A stretch of DNA of 40,965 bases from Rhodanobacter sp. 67-28 (GCA_001898415.1 MKTU01000056.1:1-40965); one strand, 5' to 3'. Numbered from the stretch's first letter, positions 17,080-27,220 are shown. The notes: generated from the letters alone by a model not told the origin. Numbers and translations are program-made.

Positions 17080-17120
17080 GCGGATTTTCGGGAAAAGGGA
17101 AGGCTTGGGAAGGCAGGAGT

Positions 17121-17192
17121 GAGTGGAGAGGAGTGGGAAACGAGAGAAAGCCAGCTCGGCGCTCCACTCTCGTTTCTCGCTCCTCTCCGCTC
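17121..17192. repeat. 26-bp imperfect inverted repeat between ffh and rpsP
   Basis: Left arm 17121-17146 and right arm 17167-17192 are complementary at about 23 of 26 positions, with a 20-bp loop. The arms consist of GAGYGGAGAGGAG and GAAACGAGAG units. Similar composition occurs at 4031-4132. No coding potential. Confidence 0.75.
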
Positions 17193-17203
17193 GTTTCTCG
17201 CCT

Positions 17204-18583
17204 TCAGCGCATCGGCGGCAGCCCGCCCATGCCACCCATGCCCTTCATCGCGCCGCGCATCTGCCGCATCAGGCCCTTGCTGCCGCCCTTGCCCAGCTTG
17301 GACATCATCTTTTCCATCTGCATGTACTGCTTGAGCACCCGGTTGACGTCGGCCGGCTGGGTGCCGGAGCCCCGCGCCACGCGGGCACGGCGCGAGCCGT
17401 TGAGCAGGTCCGGGTGGCGGCGCTCCTTGCCGGTCATCGAGTTGATGATCGCGATCATCTTCTTCATTTCGCCGTCATTGACCTTCGACTTCACGCTGTC
17501 AGGCAGGCTGGAGACGCCGGGCAGCTTGTCCAGCAGGCCGGCCAGGCCGCCCATGTTGCCCATCTGCTCCAGCTGATCCTTCATGTCGTTGAGGTCGAAG
17601 CGCTTGCCCTTCATCACCTTCTGGGCCAGCTTCTGCGCCTTGTCCTGGTCGACCTTGCGCTCGACCTCCTCGACCAGGCTCAGCACGTCACCCATGCCGA
17701 GGATGCGCTGGGCCAGGCGGTCGGGATGGAATGGTTCCAGCGCGTCGGTTTTCTCGCCGGCACCGAGGAATTTGATCGGCTTGCCGGTAACGTAGCGCAC
17801 CGACAGCGCCGCGCCACCACGGGCGTCGCCGTCGCTCTTGGTCAGGATCACGCCGGTCAGCGGCAGCGCCTCGTCGAACGCCTTGGCCGTGTTGGCCGCA
17901 TCCTGGCCGGTCATCGAATCGACCACGAACAGGGTTTCGATCGGCGTGATCGCGGCGTGCAAGGCCTTGATCTCGGCCATCATCGCCTCGTCCACATGCA
18001 GGCGGCCGGCGGTGTCGACGATCAGCACGTCGACCAGCTCGCGCCGCGCGGCGGCGATGGCGTCCCTGGCGATGCGCACCGGGTCCTGGCCCACCTCGGA
18101 GGGGAAGAACTTCACCCCGACCTGCCCGGCCAGCGTGCGCAGTTGCTGGATGGCGGCCGGACGATAGACATCGCAGCTGACCACCATCACTTTCTTCTTC
18201 TTGCGCTCGGTCAGCAGCCGCGCCAGCTTGGCGACCGTGGTGGTCTTGCCCGCGCCTTGCAGGCCAGCCATCAGCACCACCGCGGGCGGCTGCTGGGCCA
18301 GGTTCAATTCGGTGTTGGCGATGCCCATCACCATGGTCAGCTCATCGCTGACCACCTTCACCAGCGCCTGACCGGGCGACAGGCTGCGCGCCACTTCCTG
18401 GCCGACCGCGCGCACCTTGATGCGCTGGATCAGCGCCTGCACGACCGGCAAGGCCACATCCGCCTCCAGCAGCGCGATGCGCACTTCGCGCAGCGCTTCG
18501 CGGATGTTCTCGTCGGTCAGCCGGCCGCGACCGCGCAGTCGGTTGACGGTGGTGGCAAGGCGTTGGCTGAGCGACTCGAACAT
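17204..18583 (-). CDS. ffh: Signal recognition particle protein Ffh
   Basis: The SRP GTPase binds 4.5S RNA and signal sequences and delivers nascent membrane proteins to FtsY. The 459-residue protein has N domain (1-~85), G domain with [36 protein letters not shown] and [11 protein letters not shown], and a Met-rich M domain ([42 protein letters not shown]). The start at 18583 gives the family N-terminus MFESLSQRL. It is followed by the rpsP operon and divergent from ypjD, a common gammaproteobacterial order. Confidence 0.98.
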   Translation of the reverse strand: MFESLSQRLATTVNRLRGRGRLTDENIREALREVRIALLEADVALPVVQALIQRIKVRAVGQEVARSLSPGQALVKVVSDELTMVMGIANTELNLAQQPPAVVLMAGLQGAGKTTTVAKLARLLTERKKKKVMVVSCDVYRPAAIQQLRTLAGQVGVKFFPSEVGQDPVRIARDAIAAARRELVDVLIVDTAGRLHVDEAMMAEIKALHAAITPIETLFVVDSMTGQDAANTAKAFDEALPLTGVILTKSDGDARGGAALSVRYVTGKPIKFLGAGEKTDALEPFHPDRLAQRILGMGDVLSLVEEVERKVDQDKAQKLAQKVMKGKRFDLNDMKDQLEQMGNMGGLAGLLDKLPGVSSLPDSVKSKVNDGEMKKMIAIINSMTGKERRHPDLLNGSRRARVARGSGTQPADVNRVLKQYMQMEKMMSKLGKGGSKGLMRQMRGAMKGMGGMGGLPPMR

Positions 18584-18679
18584 GGCGAAACCGGCGAACA
18601 GGAAAAGGATGATTATAGCGGACGGATCGATCGGCTCCCGCATGCAACCCGGCCGGGCCCTGTGCGACACTTCACCGTC

Positions 18680-19480
18680 ATGCCGCTGACTCTTCCTTCC
18701 ATTCTCGCCATCGCCCTCTACGCCGGCGGCGCCGCCTTGCTGGCTGCTCCGCTGACGGGTTGTCCGCGCTCGCCGCGGCGGCTCGGCCTGGCGACGGCAA
18801 CGGTGGCGGTCCTGCTGCACGCAGCGGTCCTGCTGGGAGCGCATGGCGGCCGGCTCGACCTGCACTTCTTCGCCGCGCTGTCGCTGGTGGCCTGCGTGGT
18901 GGCTGCGCTGACCCTGCTGGTGAACCTGTCGCGACCGGTCGCCGGGCTGGGCGTGATCGTGTTTCCGCTGGCTGCACTGTTGCTGGCGCTGGACGTGTTC
19001 CTGGCGCCGCCGACCGTGCCCAGGCCCATGGACTGGCAGATCCAGTTGCACGTGGTGATCGCGCTGCTTGCCTACAGCGTGCTGTCCATCGCCGCGGTAC
19101 TCGCCCTGCTGCTGGCGGTGCAGGAGCGCGCGCTGCGCGCGCGCCGGCCAGGCATGCTGGTTCGCGCCCTGCCGCCGCTGACCCAGACCGAAGCCTTGCT
19201 GTTTCGCCTGATCGGCGCCGGATTCGCGCTGCTCACCCTGACCTTGCTGAGCGGCTTCCTGTTCATCGCCAATATCCGTGCGCAACACCTCGTGCACACC
19301 ACGGTGCTCAGCGTCGTGGCATGGCTGATCTTTGGGGCCTTGTTGTGGGGTCGCTGGCGCCATGGCTGGCGCGGGCGCAGCGCCGTCAACCTCACCCTGA
19401 TCGGCATGGCGGTGCTGGGGCTGGCGTTCTTCGGCTCGAAATTCGTGCTGGAAGTGATCCTGCAGCGCACGATGGGCTGA
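18680..19480 (+). CDS. ypjD: CcsA/YpjD-like inner membrane protein
   Basis: A 266-residue integral membrane protein with about eight hydrophobic helices, of the cytochrome c assembly (CcsA/HemX-like) family. Conserved features include LHVVIALLAYSVLSIAAVLALLLA and the His-containing RAQHLVHTTVLSVVAWLIFG, with histidines that could face a haem or quinone. The role of YpjD is not firmly known. Its divergent pairing with ffh is widespread. Convergent with radA, with only 18 bp between stop codons and no obvious terminator. Confidence 0.88.
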   Translation: MPLTLPSILAIALYAGGAALLAAPLTGCPRSPRRLGLATATVAVLLHAAVLLGAHGGRLDLHFFAALSLVACVVAALTLLVNLSRPVAGLGVIVFPLAALLLALDVFLAPPTVPRPMDWQIQLHVVIALLAYSVLSIAAVLALLLAVQERALRARRPGMLVRALPPLTQTEALLFRLIGAGFALLTLTLLSGFLFIANIRAQHLVHTTVLSVVAWLIFGALLWGRWRHGWRGRSAVNLTLIGMAVLGLAFFGSKFVLEVILQRTMG

Positions 19481-19498
19481 ATCCGCCCGCGACCGGTT

Positions 19499-20884
19499 CT
19501 AGCGGCAGGCGTCGATCGCCTCTCCCAGCCGCTCCACACCGATCACTTCCATCTCGCCGACCCTGCCCTTCTTCGGCGCATTCGCCTTGGGCACGATCGC
19601 GCGGCGGAAGCCGTGATGGGCCGCTTCCTTGAGCCGCTCCTCGCCATTGGGCACCGGACGGATCTCGCCGGACAGGCCCACTTCGCCGAAGGTGACCATG
19701 TGCTCCGGCAGCGGGCGATCGCGCAGGCTGGACAGCACCGCCAGCAGCACCGGCAGATCGGCCGCGGTTTCCTGCACGCGGATACCGCCGACCACGTTGA
19801 CGAACACGTCCTGGTCGTACGCTGCCACGCCGCCATGCCGGTGCAGCACGGCAAGCAGCATGGCGAGCCGGTTCTGCTCCAGGCCCAGGGTGACCCGGCG
19901 CGGGTTGCCCAGCGAGGACTGGTCGACCAGTGCCTGCACCTCGACCAGCAAGGGGCGCGTGCCCTCGCGGGTCACCATCACCGCGCTGCCTGATGTCGGA
20001 GTGCTGTGCGAGGAAAGGAAGATCGCCGACGGATTCGGCACCTCGCGCAGGCCCTTGTCGCTCATCGCGAACACGCCCAGCTCGTTGACCGCGCCGAAGC
20101 GGTTCTTGAACGCGCGCAACACGCGGAAACGGCTGCCCGATTCGCCCTCGAAATACAGCACCGCATCGACCATGTGCTCGAGCACGCGCGGCCCGGCGAT
20201 GCCGCCCTCCTTGGTCACGTGGCCGACCAGGAACACTGCCGTGCCGGTCTCCTTGGCGAAGCGAGTGAGCTTGGCGGCCGACTCGCGCACCTGCGACACC
20301 GAACCGGGCGCGGCGGCCAGCAATTCCGTCCAGATGGTCTGGATCGAGTCGATCACCAGCACCTTCGGCCGCGTGGCCATGGCCTGTTCGAGAATCCGTT
20401 CGATGCAGGTCTCGGCCAGCGCCTGCAGCGGCTCCAGCGCCAGGCCCAGGCGCTGCGCGCGCGCGGCCACCTGCGAAAGCGACTCCTCGCCGGTGACGTA
20501 GACGCTGGGCAGTTGCAGGCCGAGCGTGCCGAGCACCTGCAACAGCAGGGTCGACTTGCCGATGCCCGGATCGCCGCCGATCAGCACCACCGAACCCTGC
20601 ACCAGACCGCCGCCCAGCACGCGGTCCAGCTCGCCGATGCCGGTCAGCGTGCGCGCGTCGGCGGTCAGCATCACTTCGGTAAGCGGCGTGATCTTCGGCG
20701 CGCCCGCAGCGGCGCCGGCATAGCTGGAACGCTGTGCACCTGCCGACGCCTTGCCCGCCGTGGCCGGCTCCAGCACGATCGCGCTGAGCGTGTTCCACAC
20801 CCCGCACTCGACGCACTGTCCCTGCCACTTGCTGTGCTCGGCGCCGCATTCGGTGCAGACGTAGGCGGTCCTGGCTTTGGCCAT
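19499..20884 (-). CDS. radA: DNA repair protein RadA
   Basis: A DnaB-like branch-migration ATPase that works with RecA. The 461-residue protein has an N-terminal C4 zinc finger (CTECGAEHSKWQGQCVEC), RecA-like core with Walker A GGDPGIGKSTLLLQ and Walker B VLVIDSIQTIW, the diagnostic KNRFG motif (RAFKNRFGAVNELGVF), and a Lon-protease-like C-terminal domain (GLSGEIRPV). It lies downstream of alr (87 bp apart, same strand). Confidence 0.98.
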   Translation of the reverse strand: MAKARTAYVCTECGAEHSKWQGQCVECGVWNTLSAIVLEPATAGKASAGAQRSSYAGAAAGAPKITPLTEVMLTADARTLTGIGELDRVLGGGLVQGSVVLIGGDPGIGKSTLLLQVLGTLGLQLPSVYVTGEESLSQVAARAQRLGLALEPLQALAETCIERILEQAMATRPKVLVIDSIQTIWTELLAAAPGSVSQVRESAAKLTRFAKETGTAVFLVGHVTKEGGIAGPRVLEHMVDAVLYFEGESGSRFRVLRAFKNRFGAVNELGVFAMSDKGLREVPNPSAIFLSSHSTPTSGSAVMVTREGTRPLLVEVQALVDQSSLGNPRRVTLGLEQNRLAMLLAVLHRHGGVAAYDQDVFVNVVGGIRVQETAADLPVLLAVLSSLRDRPLPEHMVTFGEVGLSGEIRPVPNGEERLKEAAHHGFRRAIVPKANAPKKGRVGEMEVIGVERLGEAIDACR

Positions 20885-20971
20885 GCGGATTTCCCGAGTG
20901 AAGCGACAGAGGACAACGAGTTTAGTGCGCGACCATCGCAGGCGGCGAGACGCGCGCGGCGCGCAACGATG

Positions 20972-22060
20972 TCAGCCTTCGTCCTCGACGAACAGCACAC
21001 GGCGGGTCATGCCGCAAGTGAGGTCGTAGGAGATCGTGCCGGCCGCGGCGGCGATCGTTTCGACCGGAAGCTGCGGTCCCCACAGCGTCACCCGGTCGCC
21101 GATCGTCGCGTCGGGTGCGCCGCGCAGGTCGAGCGTGATCAGGTCCATCGAGACCCGGCCGATCAATGCCACGCGGCGATCGCCGACGAGCACCGGCGTG
21201 CCGGCGGCGGCACTGCGCGGGTAGCCGTCACCGTAGCCGACCGCGGCCACACCGACCGGCATGTCCTCGGGACAGGCCCAGGTGCCGTTGTAGCCGATGC
21301 GCTCGCCTCGGCCGATGCGGTTGATCGCGATCAGCCGGGTGGACAGCGTCATCGCCGGGCGGAAGCCGAAATCGCCACCATGCCTGCCCTCGACGACCGA
21401 CAAGCCGTACAGCAATCCGCCGGTGCGCACCCAGTCGCCGCGCGCGTCGGGCCAGCCGAGCACCGCGGCGGAATTGGACAGCGAGCGCGGGCCGGCGAAC
21501 GAGTCCGTCACCGCCGCGAAACGGGCGATCTGCGCCGGCGTCTGCGGGCCGTCGAACACCTCCGAATCGGAAAAATGCGTAAGCAGGCCTATCTCGGGAT
21601 CGACGCCGGCCATCGCGGCCAGCTGCGCATGCACCGCCGCGACACGCCCGGGCGCGAAGCCCAGCCGGTGCATGCCGCTGTCGACCTTCAGCCACACCCG
21701 CAGCCGCCCGCGCACCGGCGCCATCGCGGCCAGCCATGGCAACTGCGCCTCGTGGTGGATGGTCGCTTCCAGCTGCAGCCGCTGCATCTCGGCGAGGTCG
21801 CCCGGCTTGTCCGGCCCGGACAACACCACGATGCGCTGCCGATGCCCCGCCGCGCGCAGGCGCAGGCCATCGCCCAACGCCGCCACCGCAAAGCACTCGG
21901 CCTCGCCATCCAGCGCACGCGCCACCCGCTCCAGCCCATGCCCGTAGGCATCGGCCTTGACCACCGCCATCACCTTCGCCGGCGCCGCCATGGCCTTGAG
22001 CCGCGCCAGATTGTGGCGCAGCGCACCGAGATGGATGGTGGCGACGGTGGTGCGGCTCAT
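20972..22060 (-). CDS. alr: Alanine racemase
   Basis: PLP enzyme making D-alanine for peptidoglycan. The 362-residue protein shows the PLP lysine in VVKADAYGHG (K35), the substrate-binding region LKVDSGMHRLGF, SNSAAVLGWP, the catalytic tyrosine in RIGYNGTW, and VGVAAVGYGDGYPR and GRVSMDLITLDL. The start at 22060 (MSRTTVATIHLGALRHNL) fits family N-termini. The first base of the 29-bp inverted repeat in the dnaB-alr gap lies 11 bp upstream of the start codon. Confidence 0.97.
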   Translation of the reverse strand: MSRTTVATIHLGALRHNLARLKAMAAPAKVMAVVKADAYGHGLERVARALDGEAECFAVAALGDGLRLRAAGHRQRIVVLSGPDKPGDLAEMQRLQLEATIHHEAQLPWLAAMAPVRGRLRVWLKVDSGMHRLGFAPGRVAAVHAQLAAMAGVDPEIGLLTHFSDSEVFDGPQTPAQIARFAAVTDSFAGPRSLSNSAAVLGWPDARGDWVRTGGLLYGLSVVEGRHGGDFGFRPAMTLSTRLIAINRIGRGERIGYNGTWACPEDMPVGVAAVGYGDGYPRSAAAGTPVLVGDRRVALIGRVSMDLITLDLRGAPDATIGDRVTLWGPQLPVETIAAAAGTISYDLTCGMTRRVLFVEDEG

Positions 22061-22070
22061 GGGGCTTCGC

Positions 22071-22216
22071 CAGGGAATCGGGAATGGGGAATAGGGAATG
22101 GGAACAGCACGTGGCCTCGAGACATGCCCTGATGCTCCGGACCTGGCAAACACACCGGAATGCCCCGGATATTGCAGGCGCTTCTCGATTCCCTATTCCC
22201 CATTCCCGATTCCCTG
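22071..22216. repeat. Perfect 29-bp inverted repeat, GGGAAT family, copy A
   Basis: Arms 22071-22099 and 22188-22216 are perfectly complementary and made of GGGAATC, GGGAATG and GGGAATA units; the loop is 88 bp. The right arm ends 2 bp from the dnaB stop codon. It is one of three related elements in successive gaps (see 23758 and 24405). It could stabilise the dnaB mRNA end or separate dnaB from alr expression. Confidence 0.9.
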
Positions 22217-22218
22217 CC

Positions 22219-23613
22219 TCAATCAAACCCGCCCACGAACGAGTCCGGTGCGTAGTTCACGAACTTGGTGTAGTGGCCGAGGAAGGTCAGTTTGCAGGTG
22301 TCGGTGGGGCCGTTGCGCTGCTTGCCGATGATGATTTCGGCGATGCCCTTGTCCTGCGATTCCTTGTTGTAGTACTCGTCGCGGTAGATGAACATGATCA
22401 CGTCGGCGTCCTGCTCGATGGCGCCGGACTCGCGCAGGTCGGACATCATCGGGCGCTTGTCGGCGCGCTGTTCCAGCGAGCGGTTCAACTGCGACAGGGC
22501 GATCACCGGCACGTTCAGCTCCTTGGCAAGCCCCTTCAGTGAACGCGAGATTTCTGAAATTTCGGTAGCGCGATTCTCCGTGTTGCCGGGCACCTGCATC
22601 AGCTGCAGGTAGTCGATCACGATCAGGCCGAGACCGCCGTGCTCGCGATGCAGCCGGCGCGCGCGCGAACGCAACTCCACCGGCGACAGGCTGGGCGTGT
22701 CGTCGATGAATATCTTGGCGTCGGACAGCAGCGCGATGGCATTGGAGACGCGCGGCCAGTCCTCCTCCTCCAGCGTGCCGTTGCGCAGATGCTGCTGGTG
22801 GATGCGGCCCACCGAGGAGATCAGGCGGAATGCAAGCTGCGAGGAGGACATCTCCATCGAGAACACCACCACCGCCTTCTTGCTGCCCAGCGCCGCAGTC
22901 TCGGCGATGTTCAATGCGAAGGCCGTCTTGCCCATCGAGGGGCGCGCGGCCACGATGATCAGGTCCGACGGCTGCAGGCCGGAGGTGAGCTCGTCCAGGT
23001 CGGTGAAGCCGGTGCTGACGCCGGTAAGCTGGCCGCGGTTCTGGTAGCGCTCGGTGAGCAGCTTGAAGGCATCCTTCACCGCCTCGCGCATCGAGACGGA
23101 ATCCTTCTTGCCGCGGGCGCCGGATTCGGCGATGTGGAACACGCGCTGCTCGGCGCTTTCCAGCACCTCGTGCACGCTCTTGCCTTCGGGCCGGTAGCCG
23201 TCCTCGGTGATCGAGGTGCCGGCGTCGATCAGCTGGCGCAGTACCGACTTCTCGCGCACGATCTCGGCATAGGCGGCAATGTTCGCCGCGCTGGGCGTGC
23301 TGTTGGCCAGCTCGATCAGGTAGCCGGCCCCGCCGACCATCTCGGCCAGGCCATTGCTCTCGAACCAGTCGCCCAGGGTCACCGCGTCGCACGGCATGCC
23401 CTTGTTGGCCAGCTCGTTGATCGCGCGCCAGATCAGCCGGTGATCCTTGCGGTAGAAATCGTCCTCGGCCAGCCGGTCGGCGACGTTGTCCAGCGCGCCG
23501 GGGGCCAGCATCAACCCGCCCAGCACCGCCTGCTCCGCGTCGATGGAATGCGGCGGCACCCGCAACGCCTCGATCGCCGCGGAGGAGGATTTGCGCTCTG
23601 GGACGAAGGACAT
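22219..23613 (-). CDS. dnaB: Replicative DNA helicase
   Basis: Hexameric 5'-3' helicase of the replication fork. The 464-residue protein has the N-terminal DnaB domain (SIDAEQAVLGGLML, residues ~23-125) and the RecA-like domain with Walker A ARPSMGKTAFALN, Walker B LIVIDYLQLM, ISRSLKGLAKELNVPVIALS and the arginine-finger region. The start at 23613 follows GAGGTAATCCG, with AGG about 8 nt upstream. Length and motifs are normal, with no intein. The upstream gap contains DnaA-box-like 9-mers. Confidence 0.98.
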   Translation of the reverse strand: MSFVPERKSSSAAIEALRVPPHSIDAEQAVLGGLMLAPGALDNVADRLAEDDFYRKDHRLIWRAINELANKGMPCDAVTLGDWFESNGLAEMVGGAGYLIELANSTPSAANIAAYAEIVREKSVLRQLIDAGTSITEDGYRPEGKSVHEVLESAEQRVFHIAESGARGKKDSVSMREAVKDAFKLLTERYQNRGQLTGVSTGFTDLDELTSGLQPSDLIIVAARPSMGKTAFALNIAETAALGSKKAVVVFSMEMSSSQLAFRLISSVGRIHQQHLRNGTLEEEDWPRVSNAIALLSDAKIFIDDTPSLSPVELRSRARRLHREHGGLGLIVIDYLQLMQVPGNTENRATEISEISRSLKGLAKELNVPVIALSQLNRSLEQRADKRPMMSDLRESGAIEQDADVIMFIYRDEYYNKESQDKGIAEIIIGKQRNGPTDTCKLTFLGHYTKFVNYAPDSFVGGFD

Positions 23614-23725
23614 CGGATTACCTCGGGAACGACCCCGCCACCGGCGCCGCAGGCGCCGACCGCAGGTGGGCGGACATGTCGACACATCATGCGCGGCCGC
23701 GTCTCACGCGTCGAGACAACAACTC

Positions 23726-23755
23726 TGTGGATATGTTGGGGATGGCTGGGGATAA
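23726..23755 (-). promoter_or_regulatory. Three phased DnaA-box-like 9-mers upstream of dnaB
   Basis: Plus-strand TGTGGATAT (23726-23734), TGGGGATGG (23737-23745) and TGGGGATAA (23747-23755) resemble the DnaA box TGTGGATAA with 1, 3 and 1 mismatches. Their starts are 11 and 10 bp apart, about one helical turn. They lie about 115-140 bp upstream of the dnaB start. Confidence 0.5.
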
Positions 23756-23757
23756 AG

Positions 23758-23834
23758 CCGGGAATGGGGAATCGGGAGTGGTGAATCGAAGGCAGCGGCC
23801 AGGCCGTTTCCGATGCCCTGTTCCCCATTCCCGG
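23758..23834. repeat. Inverted repeat, GGGAAT family, copy B
   Basis: CCGGGAATGGGGAA (23758-23771) and its exact complement (23821-23834) flank 49 bp. Same unit composition as copies A and C. It lies between dnaB and the rplI terminator. Confidence 0.85.
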
Positions 23835-23840
23835 TCCTCG

Positions 23841-23869
23841 AAAAACAAACGGGCGCCTCGCGGCGCCCG
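23841..23869 (-). terminator. Terminator after rplI
   Basis: On the minus strand CGGGCGCC-GCGA-GGCGCCCG is followed by GTTTGTTTTT, 23 bp after the rplI stop codon. It separates the rpsF-rpsR-rplI transcript from dnaB. Confidence 0.9.
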
Positions 23870-23891
23870 GACGTTTCCGATGGACCGGAAC

Positions 23892-24341
23892 TTACTTGTC
23901 GCTGACCACGATCACCTTGACGGTGGTGTGCACGTCGGCGTGCAGGTGCACGGCAACCTCGAACTCGCCGGTGGTGCGCAGCGGGCCTTCGCCCAGGATC
24001 ACTTCGCCCTTGTGGACGGCGTGACCTTCGGCGGCCAGGGCCTCGGCGATGTCGCGCGGGCCGACCGAACCGAACAGCTTGCCCTCGGCACTGGCATGTG
24101 CCGGGATCGTCACCGCCACGTCGGCGAGCTTGGCCTTGCGCGCTTCGGCGTCGGCCAGCACGGAGTTGGCCTTGGCCTCGTACTCGGCGCGACGCTGCTC
24201 GAATGCGGCCAGGTTGGCGGCATTGGCGCGCGCGGCCTTGCCCTGCGGCAGCAGGTAGTTGCGGCCGTAACCCGGCTTCACGGTGACCTTGTCACCCAGG
24301 TTGCCGAGATTGCGGACTTTCTGCAGAAGAATGAGTTCCAT
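23892..24341 (-). CDS. rplI: 50S ribosomal protein L9
   Basis: 149 residues, normal length. The N-terminal rRNA-binding domain ([25 protein letters not shown], shown in part) carries the family signature [13 protein letters not shown]; a long helix follows, then a C-terminal domain ([14 protein letters not shown]). Last gene of the rpsF-rpsR-rplI set, with a strong terminator after it; the 155-bp gap to rpsR is filled by an inverted repeat. Confidence 0.98.
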   Translation of the reverse strand: MELILLQKVRNLGNLGDKVTVKPGYGRNYLLPQGKAARANAANLAAFEQRRAEYEAKANSVLADAEARKAKLADVAVTIPAHASAEGKLFGSVGPRDIAEALAAEGHAVHKGEVILGEGPLRTTGEFEVAVHLHADVHTTVKVIVVSDK

Positions 24342-24404
24342 GATGCTTTCCTGTTCGTTAGCGCCGGTGTGGCCCGACGCAGCCAGAGGACGGTTGTCCG
24401 AATT

Positions 24405-24489
24405 GAGGGAATAGGGAATGGCGAATAGGAAATAGGAAAAGCGGAGCTACGGAGCAACCGATTCCCTATTCCCTACTCCCTATTCCCTC
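24405..24489. repeat. Inverted repeat, GGGAAT family, copy C
   Basis: Arms of about 31 bp (24405-24436 and 24459-24489) pair with a few mismatches and consist of GAGGGAATAGGGA-like units, with a loop of about 22 bp. It lies between rpsR and rplI within the ribosomal transcript. Confidence 0.8.
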
Positions 24490-24496
24490 GACGCCC

Positions 24497-24727
24497 TCAG
24501 ACGTCGTGGTTGTCGGTATACGGCAGCAGCGAGAGGAAGCGCGCGCGCTTGATCGCGGTGGCCAGCTGGCGCTGGTAGCGCGCCTTGGTGCCGGTGATGC
24601 GGCTGGGCACGATCTTGCCGTTCTCGGTGACGTACTGGCGCAGGGTGTTGAGATCCTTGTAGTCGATCTCCTTCACGTCTTCGGCAGTGAAGCGGCAGAA
24701 CTTGCGGCGGCGGAAAAACTTGGACAT
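24497..24727 (-). CDS. rpsR: 30S ribosomal protein S18
   Basis: 76 residues, normal length: [54 protein letters not shown] Cys occurs at residue 11. S18 forms a dimer with S6 on 16S rRNA; rpsF ends 15 bp upstream, so the pair is co-expressed. No priB lies between them, unlike in enterobacteria. Confidence 0.98.
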   Translation of the reverse strand: MSKFFRRRKFCRFTAEDVKEIDYKDLNTLRQYVTENGKIVPSRITGTKARYQRQLATAIKRARFLSLLPYTDNHDV

Positions 24728-24742
24728 GTGGGTGCTCCCTGA

Positions 24743-25168
24743 TCAGTCGTCGCTGTCGCGATCGTTGTCGGCGTGGCCATGGCCACGGCTCTCGCCATCA
24801 TTGTCGTCGTCGCGGCGACGGCTGGACTTGGCGTCGTCCTTTTCCTTCGACTTCAGGATGAAGGACGGCTCGATGTCGGCCTCGTCACGACGGATCACCA
24901 GGTGGCGCAGCACGGCGTCGTTGAAACGGAAGCCGGACTCCAGCTCGTTCAGCGCGTTCTGGCTCACTTCGATGTTGAGCAGCACGTAGTGTGCCTTGGC
25001 CAGGTTGACGATCGGGTAAGCCAGCTGGCGCCGGCCCCAGTCTTCCAGGCGGTGGATCTTGCCGCCGTCGGCCTCGATCAGCGACTTGTAGCGCTCGAGC
25101 ATGGCGGGAACCTGCTCGCTCTGGTCCGGATGGACCATGAATACGACTTCGTAATGACGCAGGGTCAT
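24743..25168 (-). CDS. rpsF: 30S ribosomal protein S6 with charged C-terminal tail
   Basis: Residues 1-~98 are S6 ([52 protein letters not shown]). The remaining ~40 residues form a low-complexity tail rich in Asp, Arg, Lys and His ([25 protein letters not shown]). In E. coli the S6 tail is extended by RimK with glutamates, so a long acidic tail already encoded is notable. The start at 25168 has AAGGAG 9 nt upstream. First gene of rpsF-rpsR-rplI. Confidence 0.97.
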   Translation of the reverse strand: MTLRHYEVVFMVHPDQSEQVPAMLERYKSLIEADGGKIHRLEDWGRRQLAYPIVNLAKAHYVLLNIEVSQNALNELESGFRFNDAVLRHLVIRRDEADIEPSFILKSKEKDDAKSSRRRDDDNDGESRGHGHADNDRDSDD

Positions 25169-25210
25169 CGTGGGTTGACTCCTTGTGGATGCGGCCAAAG
25201 CGGCCTGGCA

Positions 25211-25233
25211 GCCTCCCGTCAGTGCGGTGAGGC
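25211..25233 (-). promoter_or_regulatory. Candidate S6:S18-type leader stem-loop of rpsF
   Basis: The transcript can fold GCCTC-A-CCG-CACTGA-CGG-GAGGC in the rpsF leader, about 43 nt before the start codon. S6:S18 complexes are known to bind a structured motif with a conserved CCG in rpsF leaders of many bacteria. Equating this hairpin with that motif is inference. Confidence 0.4.
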
Positions 25234-25275
25234 AAGTGTCCCGCCCGTGCCCTTTCGGGTGCAGACAGAAGCGGA

Positions 25276-25305
25276 ATTGTACGATGACGCACAACGGCCA
25301 CGCAA
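25276..25305 (-). promoter_or_regulatory. Promoter of the rpsF-rpsR-rplI operon
   Basis: Minus-strand TTGCGT (plus 25300-25305), an 18-bp spacer and TACAAT (plus 25276-25281). This leaves a leader of about 100 nt before rpsF. Confidence 0.65.
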
Positions 25306-25339
25306 GTCATTGAAAAGCCTGCGCGCCGGGCAGAGGCGC

Positions 25340-25666
25340 TCAGCTGACGGTGAAGCTCTCGCCGCAGCCGCACTCGCCGGTGGAGTTCGGGTTGTGGAAC
25401 ACGAAGCTGGCGTTGAGCCCGTGGCGCTGGAAGTCGATGACGGTGCCGTCGACCAGGGCCAGGCTCTTGTCGCTGACGATCAGCGGCACGCCGTCCACCT
25501 CCAGCAGCCGGTCACCCTCGTCCATCGACTCGGCCAGGTCGACCACGTAGGCAAACCCCGAACAGCCGGTGCGCTTGACCCCGAAGCGCACGCCTGCCGC
25601 CGCGGGCGTCGAGGCGAGGAAGTGGCGCATGCGTTCGTTGGCAGCGGGGGTGATGCTGATGCTCAT
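25340..25666 (-). CDS. IscA/SufA-family Fe-S carrier protein
   Basis: 108 residues of the HesB/IscA fold with the three cluster-binding cysteines: [13 protein letters not shown] and the C-terminal [11 protein letters not shown] (CxC). It is an A-type carrier delivering Fe-S clusters to apoproteins. The sequence does not settle whether it should be named IscA, SufA or ErpA. It stands alone, divergent from asnS, rather than in an isc or suf operon. The start at 25666 gives [13 protein letters not shown]. Confidence 0.93.
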   Translation of the reverse strand: MSISITPAANERMRHFLASTPAAAGVRFGVKRTGCSGFAYVVDLAESMDEGDRLLEVDGVPLIVSDKSLALVDGTVIDFQRHGLNASFVFHNPNSTGECGCGESFTVS

Positions 25667-25814
25667 GGCAGGCGGATTCGATCTCGTGAAATGGGCGGCA
25701 GGTGTCGCGACCCGGGCAAGCCCTACATTATCATGCGGGTTTGGCTCCGCGCGCCGCGCGGGCGCCCACCATCCAGCGCACCGACCGGTGCGCAAGCAGC
25801 AGGAGTTCCAATCC

Positions 25815-27215
<1,401 letters not shown>

Positions 27216-27220
27216 CGCCC

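Noticed and set aside
17123..18679. Long plus-strand frame running through ffh into ypjD
   Set aside because: The part before 18680 is antisense to ffh and low complexity; only the part from the ATG at 18680 matches a family.
22219..23613. Intein in dnaB
   Set aside because: DnaB is a common intein host, but the length and all helicase motifs are continuous.
25667..25814. Possible IscR site between the A-type carrier and asnS
   Set aside because: The gap contains an AT-rich CATTATCATG that suits a promoter, but no recognisable IscR motif.
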